DNA from: an uncultured Dehalococcoidia bacterium
GTDB lineage: Bacteria; Chloroflexota; Dehalococcoidia; Tepidiformales; Tepidiformaceae
Assembly: GCA_938015525.1 (NCBI GenBank)
Contig: CALLPC010000014.1
Location: forward strand, 1-64,000
Length of the DNA: 64,000 nucleotides
Reading direction: 5' to 3'
In this document: piece after piece, positions 15,950 to 25,876 of the stretch
How the letters are laid out: each line of letters begins with the position of its first letter
Numbering within the stretch: position 1 is the first letter of the stretch
Position numbers and translations under genes: made by a program
Notes under the pieces: model-generated
What the model was told of the DNA's origin: nothing
The model's database searches: none
Seen by the model: the letters and a program-made list of their open reading frames with translations, nothing else

Positions 15950-16888
15950 ATGCGCCTGCCCCTCCCGCGCCCCCGCCGCCCCCAGGCCCCCCGTGCGGCC
16001 GGCCTCCACGCCGAGCTCACGCCCGAACTCCTCGCCCGCGTCCGCACCATCGAACTCCGTGCTCGCCGCCTCGTGAACACCCTCTTCCTCGGCGAATACC
16101 ACGCCGTCTTCCGTGCCCGCGGCATCGAATTCGACGAGCTCCGGCCCTACGTCCCCGGCGACGACGTCCGGGCGCTCGATTGGAACGCCTACGCCCGGAC
16201 CGGCGAACCGTTCATCCGCCGCTACCGCGAAGACCGCAACCTCACGGTCATCTTCGCCGTCGATTGCTCCGCCTCCCAGTTCGCCGGCGCCGCGCCCCAA
16301 CCCAAAGCCGCCCTCGCTGCCGAAATCGCCGCCGTGCTCGCCCTGGCCGCCATCCGGAACGGCGACCGCGTCGGCCTCCTCCTCTTCTCCGGCGAGCCCC
16401 AGCGCTACGTCCGCCCCCGGGGCGGTGCAGTTCACGTCCTCCGCGTCATCCGCGAAATCCTCCGCGCCCGCCCCGCCGCCCCCGGAACGGACATCGCCGC
16501 CGCCCTCCAGTACCTCGTCGGCGTCCAGCGCCGCCGCGCCACCGTCTTCCTCCTCTCAGATTTCCTCGCTCCCCTCGAACCAGCCCGCCTCCGCGCCGCC
16601 GCCAGCCGCCACGACCTCATCGCCATCACCGTGCGCGACCCCGTCGATGGCCAGCTCCCCGGGGCCGGCATCCTCACCCTCGCCGATGCGGAGACCGGCG
16701 CCGTAGTCGAAGTCGACACCTCTGACCCCGCCACCCGGGCCAGCTACGCCCGCCGCGTTGCCGGTCTCGATGCCGCCCGCGCCGCCCTCTTCGGCCAGCT
16801 CGGCGTCGATGAAATCCGCGCCGAGGTCGGGACCGACTACGTCCCTGCCCTGCTCCGCTTTTTCCGCCGCCGGGGGACCGCCGCATGA
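15950..16888 (+). CDS. DUF58 protein of the MoxR/Bat cluster
   Basis: The 312-residue product contains the DUF58 core: GIEFDELRPYVPGDDVRALDWNAYARTGEPFIR (the PGDD.R.IDW signature) followed by a VWA-like domain with VDCSASQ in place of a strict DxSxS. No transmembrane helix is evident. DUF58 proteins are always found with MoxR and VWA partners and may link them to the membrane. It starts 26 bases after moxR and overlaps the next gene by 4 bases. Confidence 0.9.
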   Translation: MRLPLPRPRRPQAPRAAGLHAELTPELLARVRTIELRARRLVNTLFLGEYHAVFRARGIEFDELRPYVPGDDVRALDWNAYARTGEPFIRRYREDRNLTVIFAVDCSASQFAGAAPQPKAALAAEIAAVLALAAIRNGDRVGLLLFSGEPQRYVRPRGGAVHVLRVIREILRARPAAPGTDIAAALQYLVGVQRRRATVFLLSDFLAPLEPARLRAAASRHDLIAITVRDPVDGQLPGAGILTLADAETGAVVEVDTSDPATRASYARRVAGLDAARAALFGQLGVDEIRAEVGTDYVPALLRFFRRRGTAA

Positions 16889-17802
16889 GCCGGCGGCTCC
16901 TCCTGGGGGCGGCGCTGCTCGCAGCCGCCGCGCTGGGCGCCGGCGCGGCCGGGGCCCGGCAGCCGCCTGCCATCGAGGTATCGGTCGAACCCGCCAGCGC
17001 CCGCATCGGCGACCACCTTCGGCTCTCCGTCCGCATCGTCCTCCCCCCTGGCCAGCAGCCGGAATTCGCCCCCGGCACCGACGGCTGGGGCCCCGTCGAG
17101 CTCGTTCGCCTCGAAGCGCCGCGCCAGCTCGCCACCGCGGCCGGGGAAACCGCCTGGCTCCTCGAGGCCACCGTTGCACCCTTCGCCCTCGGCGACATCC
17201 CCTTCAGGCCCACCATCGCCGTGACCGCCGGCCCCGACATCGTGACCATCGAGCCCCCGCCCGCCTCCCTCCGCGTCCTCCCCACCCTCCTGCCCGATGC
17301 CCCCCTCGAACTCACCCCCCTCCCGCCCCCAGTCCCCATCACCGGCGCCGAGTCCCCCTTCCTCCGCCCGGCCATCGCTGCCGGGGCCGCCGCCGGGGCC
17401 ATCGCCTTCGCAGCGGTGCTCATCGTCCTCGCCCGCGCCCTGCGCCGCCGGCCCCGCCCGGCCCCGGCCCTTGCTCCGCCGCCGCAGGTCGAACCGCCCC
17501 TCGAAGGCCTCCTCCTCGCCGAGTCCACCATCGAAACCGACCCGGTCGCCGCCTACCGCGCCCTCGCCGCCACCGTCCGCGCCGAGCTCGCCCGGCGCTT
17601 CGGTATCCCCGCCACCGCCCTCACCGCCGCCGAGCTGCGCGCCCGCCTCGAAGCCCGCGGCGCCGACCGCTGGGTCGCCCGCCTCGCCGGCGGCCTCCTC
17701 GAAGAGTGCGACGCCGTCGTCTACGCCGGTTACCGTCCCGCCCCCGAGCGCCGCCGCGCCGACCTCGCCATGGCCTATGAGCTGGTGGACGGCCACACAT
17801 GA
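16885..17802 (+). CDS. BatD-like secreted/membrane protein
   Basis: The 305-residue product has a signal peptide (LLLGAALLAAAALGAGAAGA), an extracytoplasmic beta-rich region with IEVSVEPASARIGDHLRLSV as in BatD/oxygen-tolerance proteins, one transmembrane helix at about residues 165-185 (IAAGAAAGAIAFAAVLIVL), and a helical cytoplasmic tail (PVAAYRALAATVRAELARRF) like those of DUF4129/BatD tails. It overlaps both neighbours by 4 bases. The role is inferred from the operon. Confidence 0.7.
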   Translation: MSRRLLLGAALLAAAALGAGAAGARQPPAIEVSVEPASARIGDHLRLSVRIVLPPGQQPEFAPGTDGWGPVELVRLEAPRQLATAAGETAWLLEATVAPFALGDIPFRPTIAVTAGPDIVTIEPPPASLRVLPTLLPDAPLELTPLPPPVPITGAESPFLRPAIAAGAAAGAIAFAAVLIVLARALRRRPRPAPALAPPPQVEPPLEGLLLAESTIETDPVAAYRALAATVRAELARRFGIPATALTAAELRARLEARGADRWVARLAGGLLEECDAVVYAGYRPAPERRRADLAMAYELVDGHT

Positions 17803-18746
17803 ACGGCATCGAGTTCGCGACGCCCGCGGCCCTCGCCCTCGCGCTGCTCGCCCTCCCGCTCGCGGCGCTCATCCGTGCCCGCCGCCGCGCCCCCATCCCG
17901 GTCCCCGCCGTCGGCTTCCTCGCCGCCGCCCGCCCGAATCTCCGCCTCCGCCTCGCCCGGGCGCTCCCGGCGCTCCGGGTCCTCGCCGTCCTCCTCCTCG
18001 CCGTCGCCATCGCCGGCCCGCGACGCGGCGACGCCCGCACCATCGTCCCGGGCGAAGGCATCGATATCGTCATCTCCCTCGACCTCTCCTCCTCCATGCT
18101 CCAGCGCTTCGGCGATACCACCCGCCTCGCCGTCACCAAAGAGGTCGTTCGCGAGTTCATCCGCTCCCGCCAGCAGGACCGCGTCGGGCTCGTCGTCTTC
18201 CAGCAGGACGCCCTCGCCCTCTCGCCGCCCTCCACCGATTACGCCGCCCTCGACCGGATGGTTGCCGACCTCGAATCCGGCCTCCTCCCCGACGGCACCG
18301 GCATCGGCGTCGGGCTTGCAGCCGCGCTCACGATGCTCCAGGAATCCACCGCCGCTTCCCGGGTCGTCATCCTCCTCACCGACGGCGAGCACAACGCCCC
18401 GTCCATCCGCCCTGAGGCTGCCGCGGCCCTCGCCGCCGCACTCAACATCCGCGTCTACACCATCGGCGTCGTCAGCGAATCCCCCCTCGAACGCGCCCGC
18501 GAAATCGACGAGCGCCTCCTCCGCGCCATCGCCGACCGGACCGGCGGCCGCTACTTCGTCGCCAGTAACCCCGGCCAGCTCCAGGACGTCTACGACGAAA
18601 TTTCGTCGCTCGAACGCGCCCGCATCACCCGCGAGGCCTTCGACGACTACGACTACTTCTCGCCGTGGTTCGCTGCTGCCGCTGCAGGCCTGCTCGTCCT
18701 CGAGCTCACCCTCGGCGCCACCATCCTCCGGAGGGGCCCGGCATGA
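17799..18746 (+). CDS. VWA-domain membrane protein (BatA-like)
   Basis: The 315-residue product has two N-terminal membrane helices (PAALALALLALPLAALI and LPALRVLAVLLLAVAIAG), a von Willebrand A domain with the metal site DLSSS (SLDLSSSM at about residue 91), VVILLTDGEHNAP, and a C-terminal transmembrane helix (AAAAGLLVLELTLGATIL). BatA-type proteins place a metal-dependent binding domain outside or inside the membrane and work with MoxR. It overlaps both neighbours by 4 bases. Confidence 0.88.
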   Translation: MNGIEFATPAALALALLALPLAALIRARRRAPIPVPAVGFLAAARPNLRLRLARALPALRVLAVLLLAVAIAGPRRGDARTIVPGEGIDIVISLDLSSSMLQRFGDTTRLAVTKEVVREFIRSRQQDRVGLVVFQQDALALSPPSTDYAALDRMVADLESGLLPDGTGIGVGLAAALTMLQESTAASRVVILLTDGEHNAPSIRPEAAAALAAALNIRVYTIGVVSESPLERAREIDERLLRAIADRTGGRYFVASNPGQLQDVYDEISSLERARITREAFDDYDYFSPWFAAAAAGLLVLELTLGATILRRGPA

Positions 18747-20560
18747 GCGACCTCTCCTTCGCCCACCCCTGGCTCCTCTTCCTCCTCGTCCTGCCGGCGG
18801 CGGCGGCCGCTGCCTGGGCCGCGGGCATCATCCGCGGCCGGCGCGCGGCCCGGCGTCTCTCACGCGTCCTGCCCGGGATGCCCTCGGTCTTCGCCGCCGC
18901 CTGCTACACCGCCGCCGCCAGCCTCGCCATCACCGCCGCCGCCCAGCCCCGCTGGGGCACGCGCGTCTCCCTGGTCCCGCGGACCGGCACCGACCTCGTC
19001 ATCGTCATGGACATCTCGCGCAGCATGGACGTCCCGGACGTCGCGCCTTCCCGCCTCGCCGCCGCAAAGGAGGCCGCGCTTCGCTCCATCGACCGCCTCG
19101 CCGGCGACCGGGTCGGACTGGTCGTCTTCGCCGGCAGCGCGCGCATCCGCTTCCCGCTCACCACCGATACGGCCGCCGCCGCCCGCGTCATCGAGGGCCT
19201 CGAAACCGGCGTCGTCCTCGTCGAAGGCGGCACCGATATCGCCCAGGGGCTCGAGCTTGCGCTCGAACTCCTCACCAGCGACGACTCCGCCGGCCGCCTC
19301 ATCCTCCTCCTCTCCGACGGCGACAACCTCGGGGGCGACACCGCCGCCGTCGCGCAGGCGATTCGCGCCTCGGGGGTCGAGCTCCTCGTCGCCGGCGCCG
19401 GCACCCCGGGAGGCGGCATCGTCCCCGCCGTCGACCCGCTCACGGGACGCACCGGCCCCCGCCTCGATGCCGCCGGCCAGCCCATCACCTCCCGGCTCGA
19501 CGAAAGCTTCCTCCGGGCGCTCGCCGTCGCCGCAGGCGGCCGTTACCTCGGCAGCGACCTCGACCTGGTGCCCGGCGTCGTCGAAAGCCGCGTCCGTGCC
19601 CTGGAACGCGCCCGCTTCGATGAGCGCGCGACCACGCTCCCCATCGAGCGGTTCCAGTGGTTCGGTGGCGCCGCGCTCGCCCTCCTTCTCCTCGGCACCG
19701 CCTGGGAGCGCGTCCGGCCGCGCCGCCCGGCCCTCCTCATCCCCGCGGTCCTCGCTGCCCTCCTCCTCGGCGGATGCGCCACCGCTGCCTACGAAGCGAA
19801 CGAACGCGGCCGCCAGGCCCTCGCCGCGGGCGACGCAGAGGCCGCCATCGAGGCGTTCCTCGAAGCCCAGGTGGAGCGCCCCAACGACCCGAACGTGACC
19901 CTCAACCTCGCCGCCGCCTACCACGCCGCCGGCCGCTACGACGATGCCATACGGGCCGCCCGGCGCGCCCTCGAATCGAACGACCCCGGAATCCGCCGCC
20001 GCGCCTTCGCCAGCATCGGGCACCACCAGTTCGAGGCCGGCCGCCTCCCCGACGCCCTCTCCGCCTTCCGCGATGCCCTCATCATCGACCCGGCCGACGA
20101 CGCCTCACGCCACGATTTCGAAGTCGTCCTCCGTCTCCTCTACCCGCCCACCGCGACGCCGGCGGCATCTCCTTCTCCCACACCCCAGCCCGGGGCCTCG
20201 CCTTCTCCCGGGACCTCGCCGGGGCCCGGCCCCCAGGACGACGCCACCCCTGCCCCGGGCGCCGGCACGCCGGCGCCCGGCCAGGGTGGACAGACCCCCG
20301 CGCCCGGCACATCGGCCCCCGGCACGCCGGGCGCCGCGGGCACCCCCGTGCCCGGCCAGGGCGGTCAGCCCGGCCCCAGCATCGCCCAGCTCAACCGCCA
20401 GATTGACGCCATCGACCGGCAGGTCCAGCAGCTCCTCCTCGAGGCCGGCGAGCAGCCGACCCCCGCCCAGGCCCTCCGCATCCTCCAGCTCCTCACCGAG
20501 CGCAGCCGCCTCGCCCAGCTCCGCGATGCCCTCGCCGGAAGCCCCGGCACCGACTACTGA
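18743..20560 (+). CDS. BatB-type VWA protein fused to TPR repeats and a Pro/Gly-rich tail
   Basis: The 605-residue product joins a BatB-like half (N-terminal helices, VMDISRSMD metal site, LILLLSDGDN, C-terminal helix LALLLLGTAWERV) to a BatC-like half. The second half begins with a second hydrophobic segment ending LLLGGCATAAYEANERGRQA, then TPR units (GDAEAAIEAFLEAQVERP; PNVTLNLAAAYHAAGRYDDA; SIGHHQFEAGRLPDALSA), a low-complexity P/G/T/S tail of about 90 residues, and a final helical domain. GGC resembles a lipobox left over from a fused lipoprotein. In Bacteroides and Leptospira, BatB and BatC are separate proteins. Confidence 0.85.
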   Translation: MSDLSFAHPWLLFLLVLPAAAAAAWAAGIIRGRRAARRLSRVLPGMPSVFAAACYTAAASLAITAAAQPRWGTRVSLVPRTGTDLVIVMDISRSMDVPDVAPSRLAAAKEAALRSIDRLAGDRVGLVVFAGSARIRFPLTTDTAAAARVIEGLETGVVLVEGGTDIAQGLELALELLTSDDSAGRLILLLSDGDNLGGDTAAVAQAIRASGVELLVAGAGTPGGGIVPAVDPLTGRTGPRLDAAGQPITSRLDESFLRALAVAAGGRYLGSDLDLVPGVVESRVRALERARFDERATTLPIERFQWFGGAALALLLLGTAWERVRPRRPALLIPAVLAALLLGGCATAAYEANERGRQALAAGDAEAAIEAFLEAQVERPNDPNVTLNLAAAYHAAGRYDDAIRAARRALESNDPGIRRRAFASIGHHQFEAGRLPDALSAFRDALIIDPADDASRHDFEVVLRLLYPPTATPAASPSPTPQPGASPSPGTSPGPGPQDDATPAPGAGTPAPGQGGQTPAPGTSAPGTPGAAGTPVPGQGGQPGPSIAQLNRQIDAIDRQVQQLLLEAGEQPTPAQALRILQLLTERSRLAQLRDALAGSPGTDY

Positions 20561-20625
20561 CCCTCGGCCGCAGCCCCTTCTGCGTCGGTGTGACCCTCAA
20601 CCCAGCCGCCCGGGCCCCGCTGCCG

Positions 20626-20637
20626 TACACTCCACCC
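20626..20637 (+). promoter_or_regulatory. Leaderless-type -10 (TACACT) of the RAM-domain gene
   Basis: TACACT at 20626-20631 is followed by 6 bases and then ATG 20638. No ribosome binding site is present. Confidence 0.55.
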
Positions 20638-20883
20638 ATGCGCGCCGTTTTCGTCATGATAAAAACCGAACCCGGCCACACGACCGACGTCGCCAGCCGC
20701 GTCGCCGAGGTCCCCTCCTTCTCCGAGTGCTACAGCATCACCGGCCAGTACGACCTCCTCGCCAAGCTCTACGTCGAAGACATCGACAGCATCGGCCGCG
20801 TCATCGAACGCGACATCCATTCCATCCCCCACGTCCGGGAGACGTTCACCATCCTCACCTTCGAGGCGTTCGGGGTGCGCTGA
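20638..20883 (+). CDS. Stand-alone Lrp/AsnC ligand-binding (RAM) domain protein
   Basis: The 81-residue product is just the RAM domain of Lrp/AsnC regulators: AVFVMIKTEPGHTTDVASRV, the turn motif CYSITGQYDLLAKLY, and VRETFTILTFEAF. The helix-turn-helix is absent. Single-domain RAM proteins form oligomers that bind small ligands such as amino acids, and may pair with full-length Lrp proteins. The next gene starts 3 bases later, so the two are cotranscribed. Confidence 0.88.
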   Translation: MRAVFVMIKTEPGHTTDVASRVAEVPSFSECYSITGQYDLLAKLYVEDIDSIGRVIERDIHSIPHVRETFTILTFEAFGVR

Positions 20884-20886
20884 CTC

Positions 20887-21756
20887 GTGAGCTACGCCGG
20901 CTGGACGCTCGACCCCTTCTGGCTCCCGCTCCTCGCCGCCGCGGCGGCGCTCTACGGACGCGCCTGGCGTGCCGCCGGCCGCCGCCACCCTGCCTGGCGT
21001 CTCGCCAGCTTCGGCGCCGGGCTCATCGTCGTCCTCATCGCCACCGTCACCCCGGTCGAGGCGCTCGGCAACCGCGTCCTCTGGGTCAACTTCACCGGTT
21101 TCCTCCTCCTCACCATGGTCGCTCCCCCGCTCCTGCTCCTCGGCGCGCCGCTCACCCTCGCCTTTCGGGCGGCGAGCCCGGCCCGCCGCGCCCGCCTCCG
21201 CCGCTTCGCCCGAAGCCGCCCCGTCAACGCGCTCACGTTCCCGGTCTTTACCTGGCTCCTCTTCGCTGTGGTCACCTACCTCTGGCAGTTCACTCGCCTC
21301 ACCGACATCGCTGCCGCCAGCTGGCCGGTCCGCGAGCTCCAGCTCGCCACCCTCCTCCTCGTCGGTCTCCTTTTCTGGCTGCCCGCCCTCGCCGCCGACC
21401 CCATCGGCTGGCGCATGCCCTACCCCCTCCGCGCCCTCTACGTCTTCGTCGAGATGACCCACAAGGCCCTGTTCGGCGGCATGTTCCTCAGCATGAACAC
21501 CCCGATGCATGCCGGCTTCGCCGAGCGCGCCCCCGCCTGGGCCCCCGAACCTCTCACCGACCAGCGCATCGCCATCATGGTCCTCTGGCTCGCCGGAAAC
21601 CTGCTGTTCGTCCTTGCGCTCGCCAGCATCATCATCGGCTGGGCCCGCTACGAGGCCCGCAACCAGCGCCGCGTCGACCGTCGCCTCGCCCTCCAGCGCG
21701 AAGCGGAGCGCCGCCGGCGCGCCGCCCTCGAGCAGGTCTTCCAGCGCCCCCTCTGA
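20887..21756 (+). CDS. ctaG: Cytochrome c oxidase assembly factor CtaG (caa3 type)
   Basis: The 289-residue membrane protein has about seven hydrophobic helices and matches caa3-type CtaG: WTLDPFWLPLLAAAAALYG at the start, LWVNFTGFLLLTMVAPPLLLLGAPLTL in the middle, and later VEMTHKALFGGMFL and the QRIAIMVLWLAGNL helix. It assists copper insertion or assembly of terminal oxidase, implying aerobic respiration. The start is GTG 20887, three bases after the RAM-domain gene. The terminal 30 residues form a basic R/E-rich helix. Confidence 0.85.
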   Translation: MSYAGWTLDPFWLPLLAAAAALYGRAWRAAGRRHPAWRLASFGAGLIVVLIATVTPVEALGNRVLWVNFTGFLLLTMVAPPLLLLGAPLTLAFRAASPARRARLRRFARSRPVNALTFPVFTWLLFAVVTYLWQFTRLTDIAAASWPVRELQLATLLLVGLLFWLPALAADPIGWRMPYPLRALYVFVEMTHKALFGGMFLSMNTPMHAGFAERAPAWAPEPLTDQRIAIMVLWLAGNLLFVLALASIIIGWARYEARNQRRVDRRLALQREAERRRRAALEQVFQRPL

Positions 21757-21768
21757 CGCTCCCTCCCC

Positions 21769-22269
21769 TCACCGGTAGTTCCCGAACCTCAGCTCGATCC
21801 CCCAGTCCTGCGCCTTCACGTCGCGGATCACCTGCTGCAGCTCATCACGGCTCGGCGAACTCACCCGCACCGCATCGCCCTGGATTTGCGCCTGGACCTT
21901 CTTGTACTTCTGCTCCTTGATGAACTTCACCAGCTTTCGCGCAATCTCCGGTTCGATCCCCTGGACGATCGTCACCTCCTGCCGCAACGTCCCGCCCGCA
22001 GCCTTCTGCGGCGTGCCCCGAACCAGGTTCTTGAGCGGCACCCCCCGCGCCACCATCCGCTGCGCCACCACCTGCCACATCGCCTCGAGCTTGTAATCGT
22101 CCTGCGCATGCAGAACGAACCGCGTCGTCCCGTGGTCGTAGGCGATCTCCGCCACGACCCCCTTGAAGTCGAACCGGTTCGCAATCTCCTTCCGCGCCTG
22201 GTTGATGGCATTCGCCACCTCCATCAGGTCCGCCCCCGTCGTGATGTCGAAACTCTCGTCCTTCGCCAT
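21769..22269 (-). CDS. yajQ: YajQ family nucleotide-binding protein
   Basis: The 166-residue product matches YajQ end to end: ESFDITTGADLMEVANAINQ, KEIANRFDFKGVVAEI, GTPQKAAGGTLRQEVTIVQG, and the C-terminal VQAQIQGDAVRVSSPSRDEL. Family members bind c-di-GMP in Xanthomonas and tRNA/nucleotides in E. coli. Two c-di-GMP turnover proteins occur 9-13 kb away, so a receptor role is possible. ATG 22269 is supported by the close -10 box. Its codons are mostly G-ended, as for other - strand genes here. Confidence 0.95.
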   Translation of the reverse strand: MAKDESFDITTGADLMEVANAINQARKEIANRFDFKGVVAEIAYDHGTTRFVLHAQDDYKLEAMWQVVAQRMVARGVPLKNLVRGTPQKAAGGTLRQEVTIVQGIEPEIARKLVKFIKEQKYKKVQAQIQGDAVRVSSPSRDELQQVIRDVKAQDWGIELRFGNYR

Positions 22270-22282
22270 GCCGAAGAGCGTA
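22270..22282 (-). promoter_or_regulatory. Leaderless-type -10 (TACGCT) of yajQ
   Basis: On the minus strand TACGCT (22282-22277) is followed by 7 bases and then ATG 22269. The same hexamer and spacing occur at the nucleotidyltransferase-fold gene (8007). Confidence 0.55.
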
Positions 22283-22340
22283 GCCCGCCGCCCTCCCACA
22301 ACGCATCCCGCAGCGCTCCCACCCCTGCCCCCGGCTCGTG

Positions 22341-22346
22341 TACAGT
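22341..22346 (+). promoter_or_regulatory. Candidate -10 (TACAGT) of the methylmalonyl-CoA mutase gene
   Basis: TACAGT lies 48 bases before ATG 22395, giving a leader of about 40 bases with a CCGGAG ribosome binding site at about 22383-22388. This promoter is of the ordinary leadered type. Confidence 0.4.
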
Positions 22347-22394
22347 AACCGTTGGCCGCCCGGCCAAAACCTTCGCCCCTACCGGAGTCCTCCC

Positions 22395-24059
<1,665 letters not shown>

Positions 24060-24071
24060 CCTTTCCGCCCG

Positions 24072-25235
24072 ATGCCCCGCGCCCACATCGCCCGCCGCAC
24101 GAGCGTCTTCAGCGAGTCCGTCATCCGCGAGATGACCCGCCTCGCCATGCTCCACGGCGCCATGAACCTCGCCCAGGGCTACCCCGACTTCCCCGCCCCC
24201 GCCTTCATCAAACAGGCCGCCGTCGACGCCATCAACGCCGACATCAACCAGTACGCCATCACCTGGGGCTCACCCAGGCTCCGCCGCGCCATCGCCGAAA
24301 AGACCCGCCGATTCTACGGCCTCGACACCGACCCCGACCGCGAGGTCACCGTCACCTGCGGCGCCACCGAGGCCATGATGTGCGCCATGCTCGCCGTCGT
24401 CGAAGACGGCGACGAAGTCATCGTCTTCGAGCCGTTCTACGAGAACTACGTCCCCGATGCCGCCATGTCCGGCGCCCGGCTCGTCTTCGTCACCCTCCGC
24501 GGCGAAGGCTTCTCCTTCGACCCCGACGAGCTCCGCCGCGCATTCTCCCCCCGCACCCGCGCCATCATCGTCAACACCCCCAACAACCCCAGCGGCAAGG
24601 TCTTCACCCGCGCCGAACTCCAGCAAATCGCCGACCTCTGCCAGGAGTTCGATACCCTCTGCATCACCGACGAAATCTACGAGCACATCCTCTACGACCA
24701 CCGCGAACACGTGCCGATCGCCACCCTGCCCGGCATGTACGAGCGCACCATCACCATCAGCGGCCTCTCCAAGACCTTCTCCGTCACCGGCTGGCGGCTC
24801 GGCTACCTCATCGCCCCGCCCCGCCTCTCCGACGCCCTCCGGAAGGTGCACGACTTCCTCACCGTCGGAGCGCCTGCCCCGCTCCAGGAGGCCGCCGCCA
24901 TCGCCATCGAGCAGGCCGACAGCTACTACCCGCACCTCCGCACGATGTACGCCGAAAAGCGGGCTATCCTGCTCGATGCGCTCCGCAGCGCCGGCTTTGC
25001 GTGCCACCAGCCCGAAGGCGCCTACTACATCATGGCCGACTTCTCCGCCCTCGGCTTCGACGGCGACGACACCGCCTTCGCCCACCACCTCATCCGCGAT
25101 GTCGGCGTCGCCCCCGTCCCCGGCTCCAGCTTCTACCGCCCAGGCAGCGAGGCCGGCAGCCGCATGGTCCGGTTCACCTTCTCCAAGTCCGACGAGACCC
25201 TGCACGAAGCCGCCCGCCGCCTCGCGCGTCGCTGA
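24072..25235 (+). CDS. PLP-dependent aminotransferase, class I/II
   Basis: The 387-residue fold-type I aminotransferase has NLAQGYPDFPAPAFI, the glycine-rich GATEAMMCAM cofactor loop, NTPNNPSGKVFTRAEL, CITDEIYEH, and the Schiff-base lysine in ISGLSKTFSVTGWRLGY. The overall pattern is closest to methionine/kynurenine-type aminotransferases (YbdL, KAT), but substrate cannot be told by eye. It follows the mutase gene by 12 bases and probably shares its transcript. Confidence 0.9.
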   Translation: MPRAHIARRTSVFSESVIREMTRLAMLHGAMNLAQGYPDFPAPAFIKQAAVDAINADINQYAITWGSPRLRRAIAEKTRRFYGLDTDPDREVTVTCGATEAMMCAMLAVVEDGDEVIVFEPFYENYVPDAAMSGARLVFVTLRGEGFSFDPDELRRAFSPRTRAIIVNTPNNPSGKVFTRAELQQIADLCQEFDTLCITDEIYEHILYDHREHVPIATLPGMYERTITISGLSKTFSVTGWRLGYLIAPPRLSDALRKVHDFLTVGAPAPLQEAAAIAIEQADSYYPHLRTMYAEKRAILLDALRSAGFACHQPEGAYYIMADFSALGFDGDDTAFAHHLIRDVGVAPVPGSSFYRPGSEAGSRMVRFTFSKSDETLHEAARRLARR

Positions 25236-25238
25236 CTC

Positions 25239-25748
25239 CTACGGAAGCAGCACCACCGGCACCAGCACGATCTTCGTATCCGACCCGTCCTTCGCACTCT
25301 GCTGGTAAATGCGCAGGCACCCCGGCGTCGGCCCGCTCACCTGGAACGTCAGCGTCACGCTGAACGGCGAAAGTACCTGCCCCTGCTGCGCCATCCCCAC
25401 CACGTGCGCCAGCTGATTCGCCTGTGCATCCAGCAGCTGCGCCTGGAACGTCGCCTCGAACGCCTCGACCATCCCCGTCACCACCAGCGGGCTCGTCACC
25501 GGTGCGTTCGGCAGCGGCTGGTTCACCACCGCCGCCCCCGGCGGAGCCGGGTCAGGGTTCGGCGGGCACACCCCCGCCACCGGCGTCGCCGTTGCCGCCG
25601 GGAGCGGCGCGGTCGCCGTGCTGCCCATACCTCCCGCCGGAGCTGCCGTCGTCCCGGCCGCCGCGGACGGCGGCTCATCCGCCTCGCTGCACCCGGCGAG
25701 GACGCCGGGGCACAGGACGAGCGCCAGGAACGAACACCATACGGCCAT
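25239..25748 (-). CDS. Lipoprotein with Gmad2 immunoglobulin-like domain
   Basis: The 169-residue product has a short signal peptide with lipobox (VLCPGVLAGCS, cysteine at residue 20), an A/T/P-rich linker, and a C-terminal Gmad2-type beta domain: LPNAPVTSPLVVTGMVEAFE, then FSVTLTFQVSGPTPGCLRIYQ. Gmad2 domains are found in secreted proteins of Gram-positive and Chloroflexi bacteria, often with GerM. It should be displayed on the outer face of the membrane. An AGGTGAT ribosome binding site precedes the ATG. The gene is convergent with the aminotransferase, 3 bases apart. Confidence 0.8.
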   Translation of the reverse strand: MAVWCSFLALVLCPGVLAGCSEADEPPSAAAGTTAAPAGGMGSTATAPLPAATATPVAGVCPPNPDPAPPGAAVVNQPLPNAPVTSPLVVTGMVEAFEATFQAQLLDAQANQLAHVVGMAQQGQVLSPFSVTLTFQVSGPTPGCLRIYQQSAKDGSDTKIVLVPVVLLP

Positions 25749-25772
25749 CCGAATCACCTGATTTCCCTCCTC

Positions 25773-25791
25773 GCACCCCGTCGCGGGGTGC
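25773..25791. terminator. Hairpin GCACCCC-GTCGC-GGGGTGC between DinB-fold and lipoprotein genes
   Basis: A perfect 7-bp stem with a 5-base loop lies between the stop of the leftward DinB-fold gene and the leftward lipoprotein gene. No T-run follows, so it may be a weak or Rho-type terminator, or an mRNA-stabilising hairpin just upstream of the lipoprotein ribosome binding site. Confidence 0.4.
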
Positions 25792-25876
25792 CCTGGGAAT
25801 CCGACTCCTGGATGCCCGCATACCTTACGCCGGCGGGGCAGCCCTCCCTCCGCCGGCGACGGGTCCGCCCGGCGGC

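Noticed and set aside
25773-25791. Intrinsic terminator after the DinB-fold gene
   Set aside because: The hairpin is good but has no T-run in either direction, so it is listed only as a possible terminator with low confidence.
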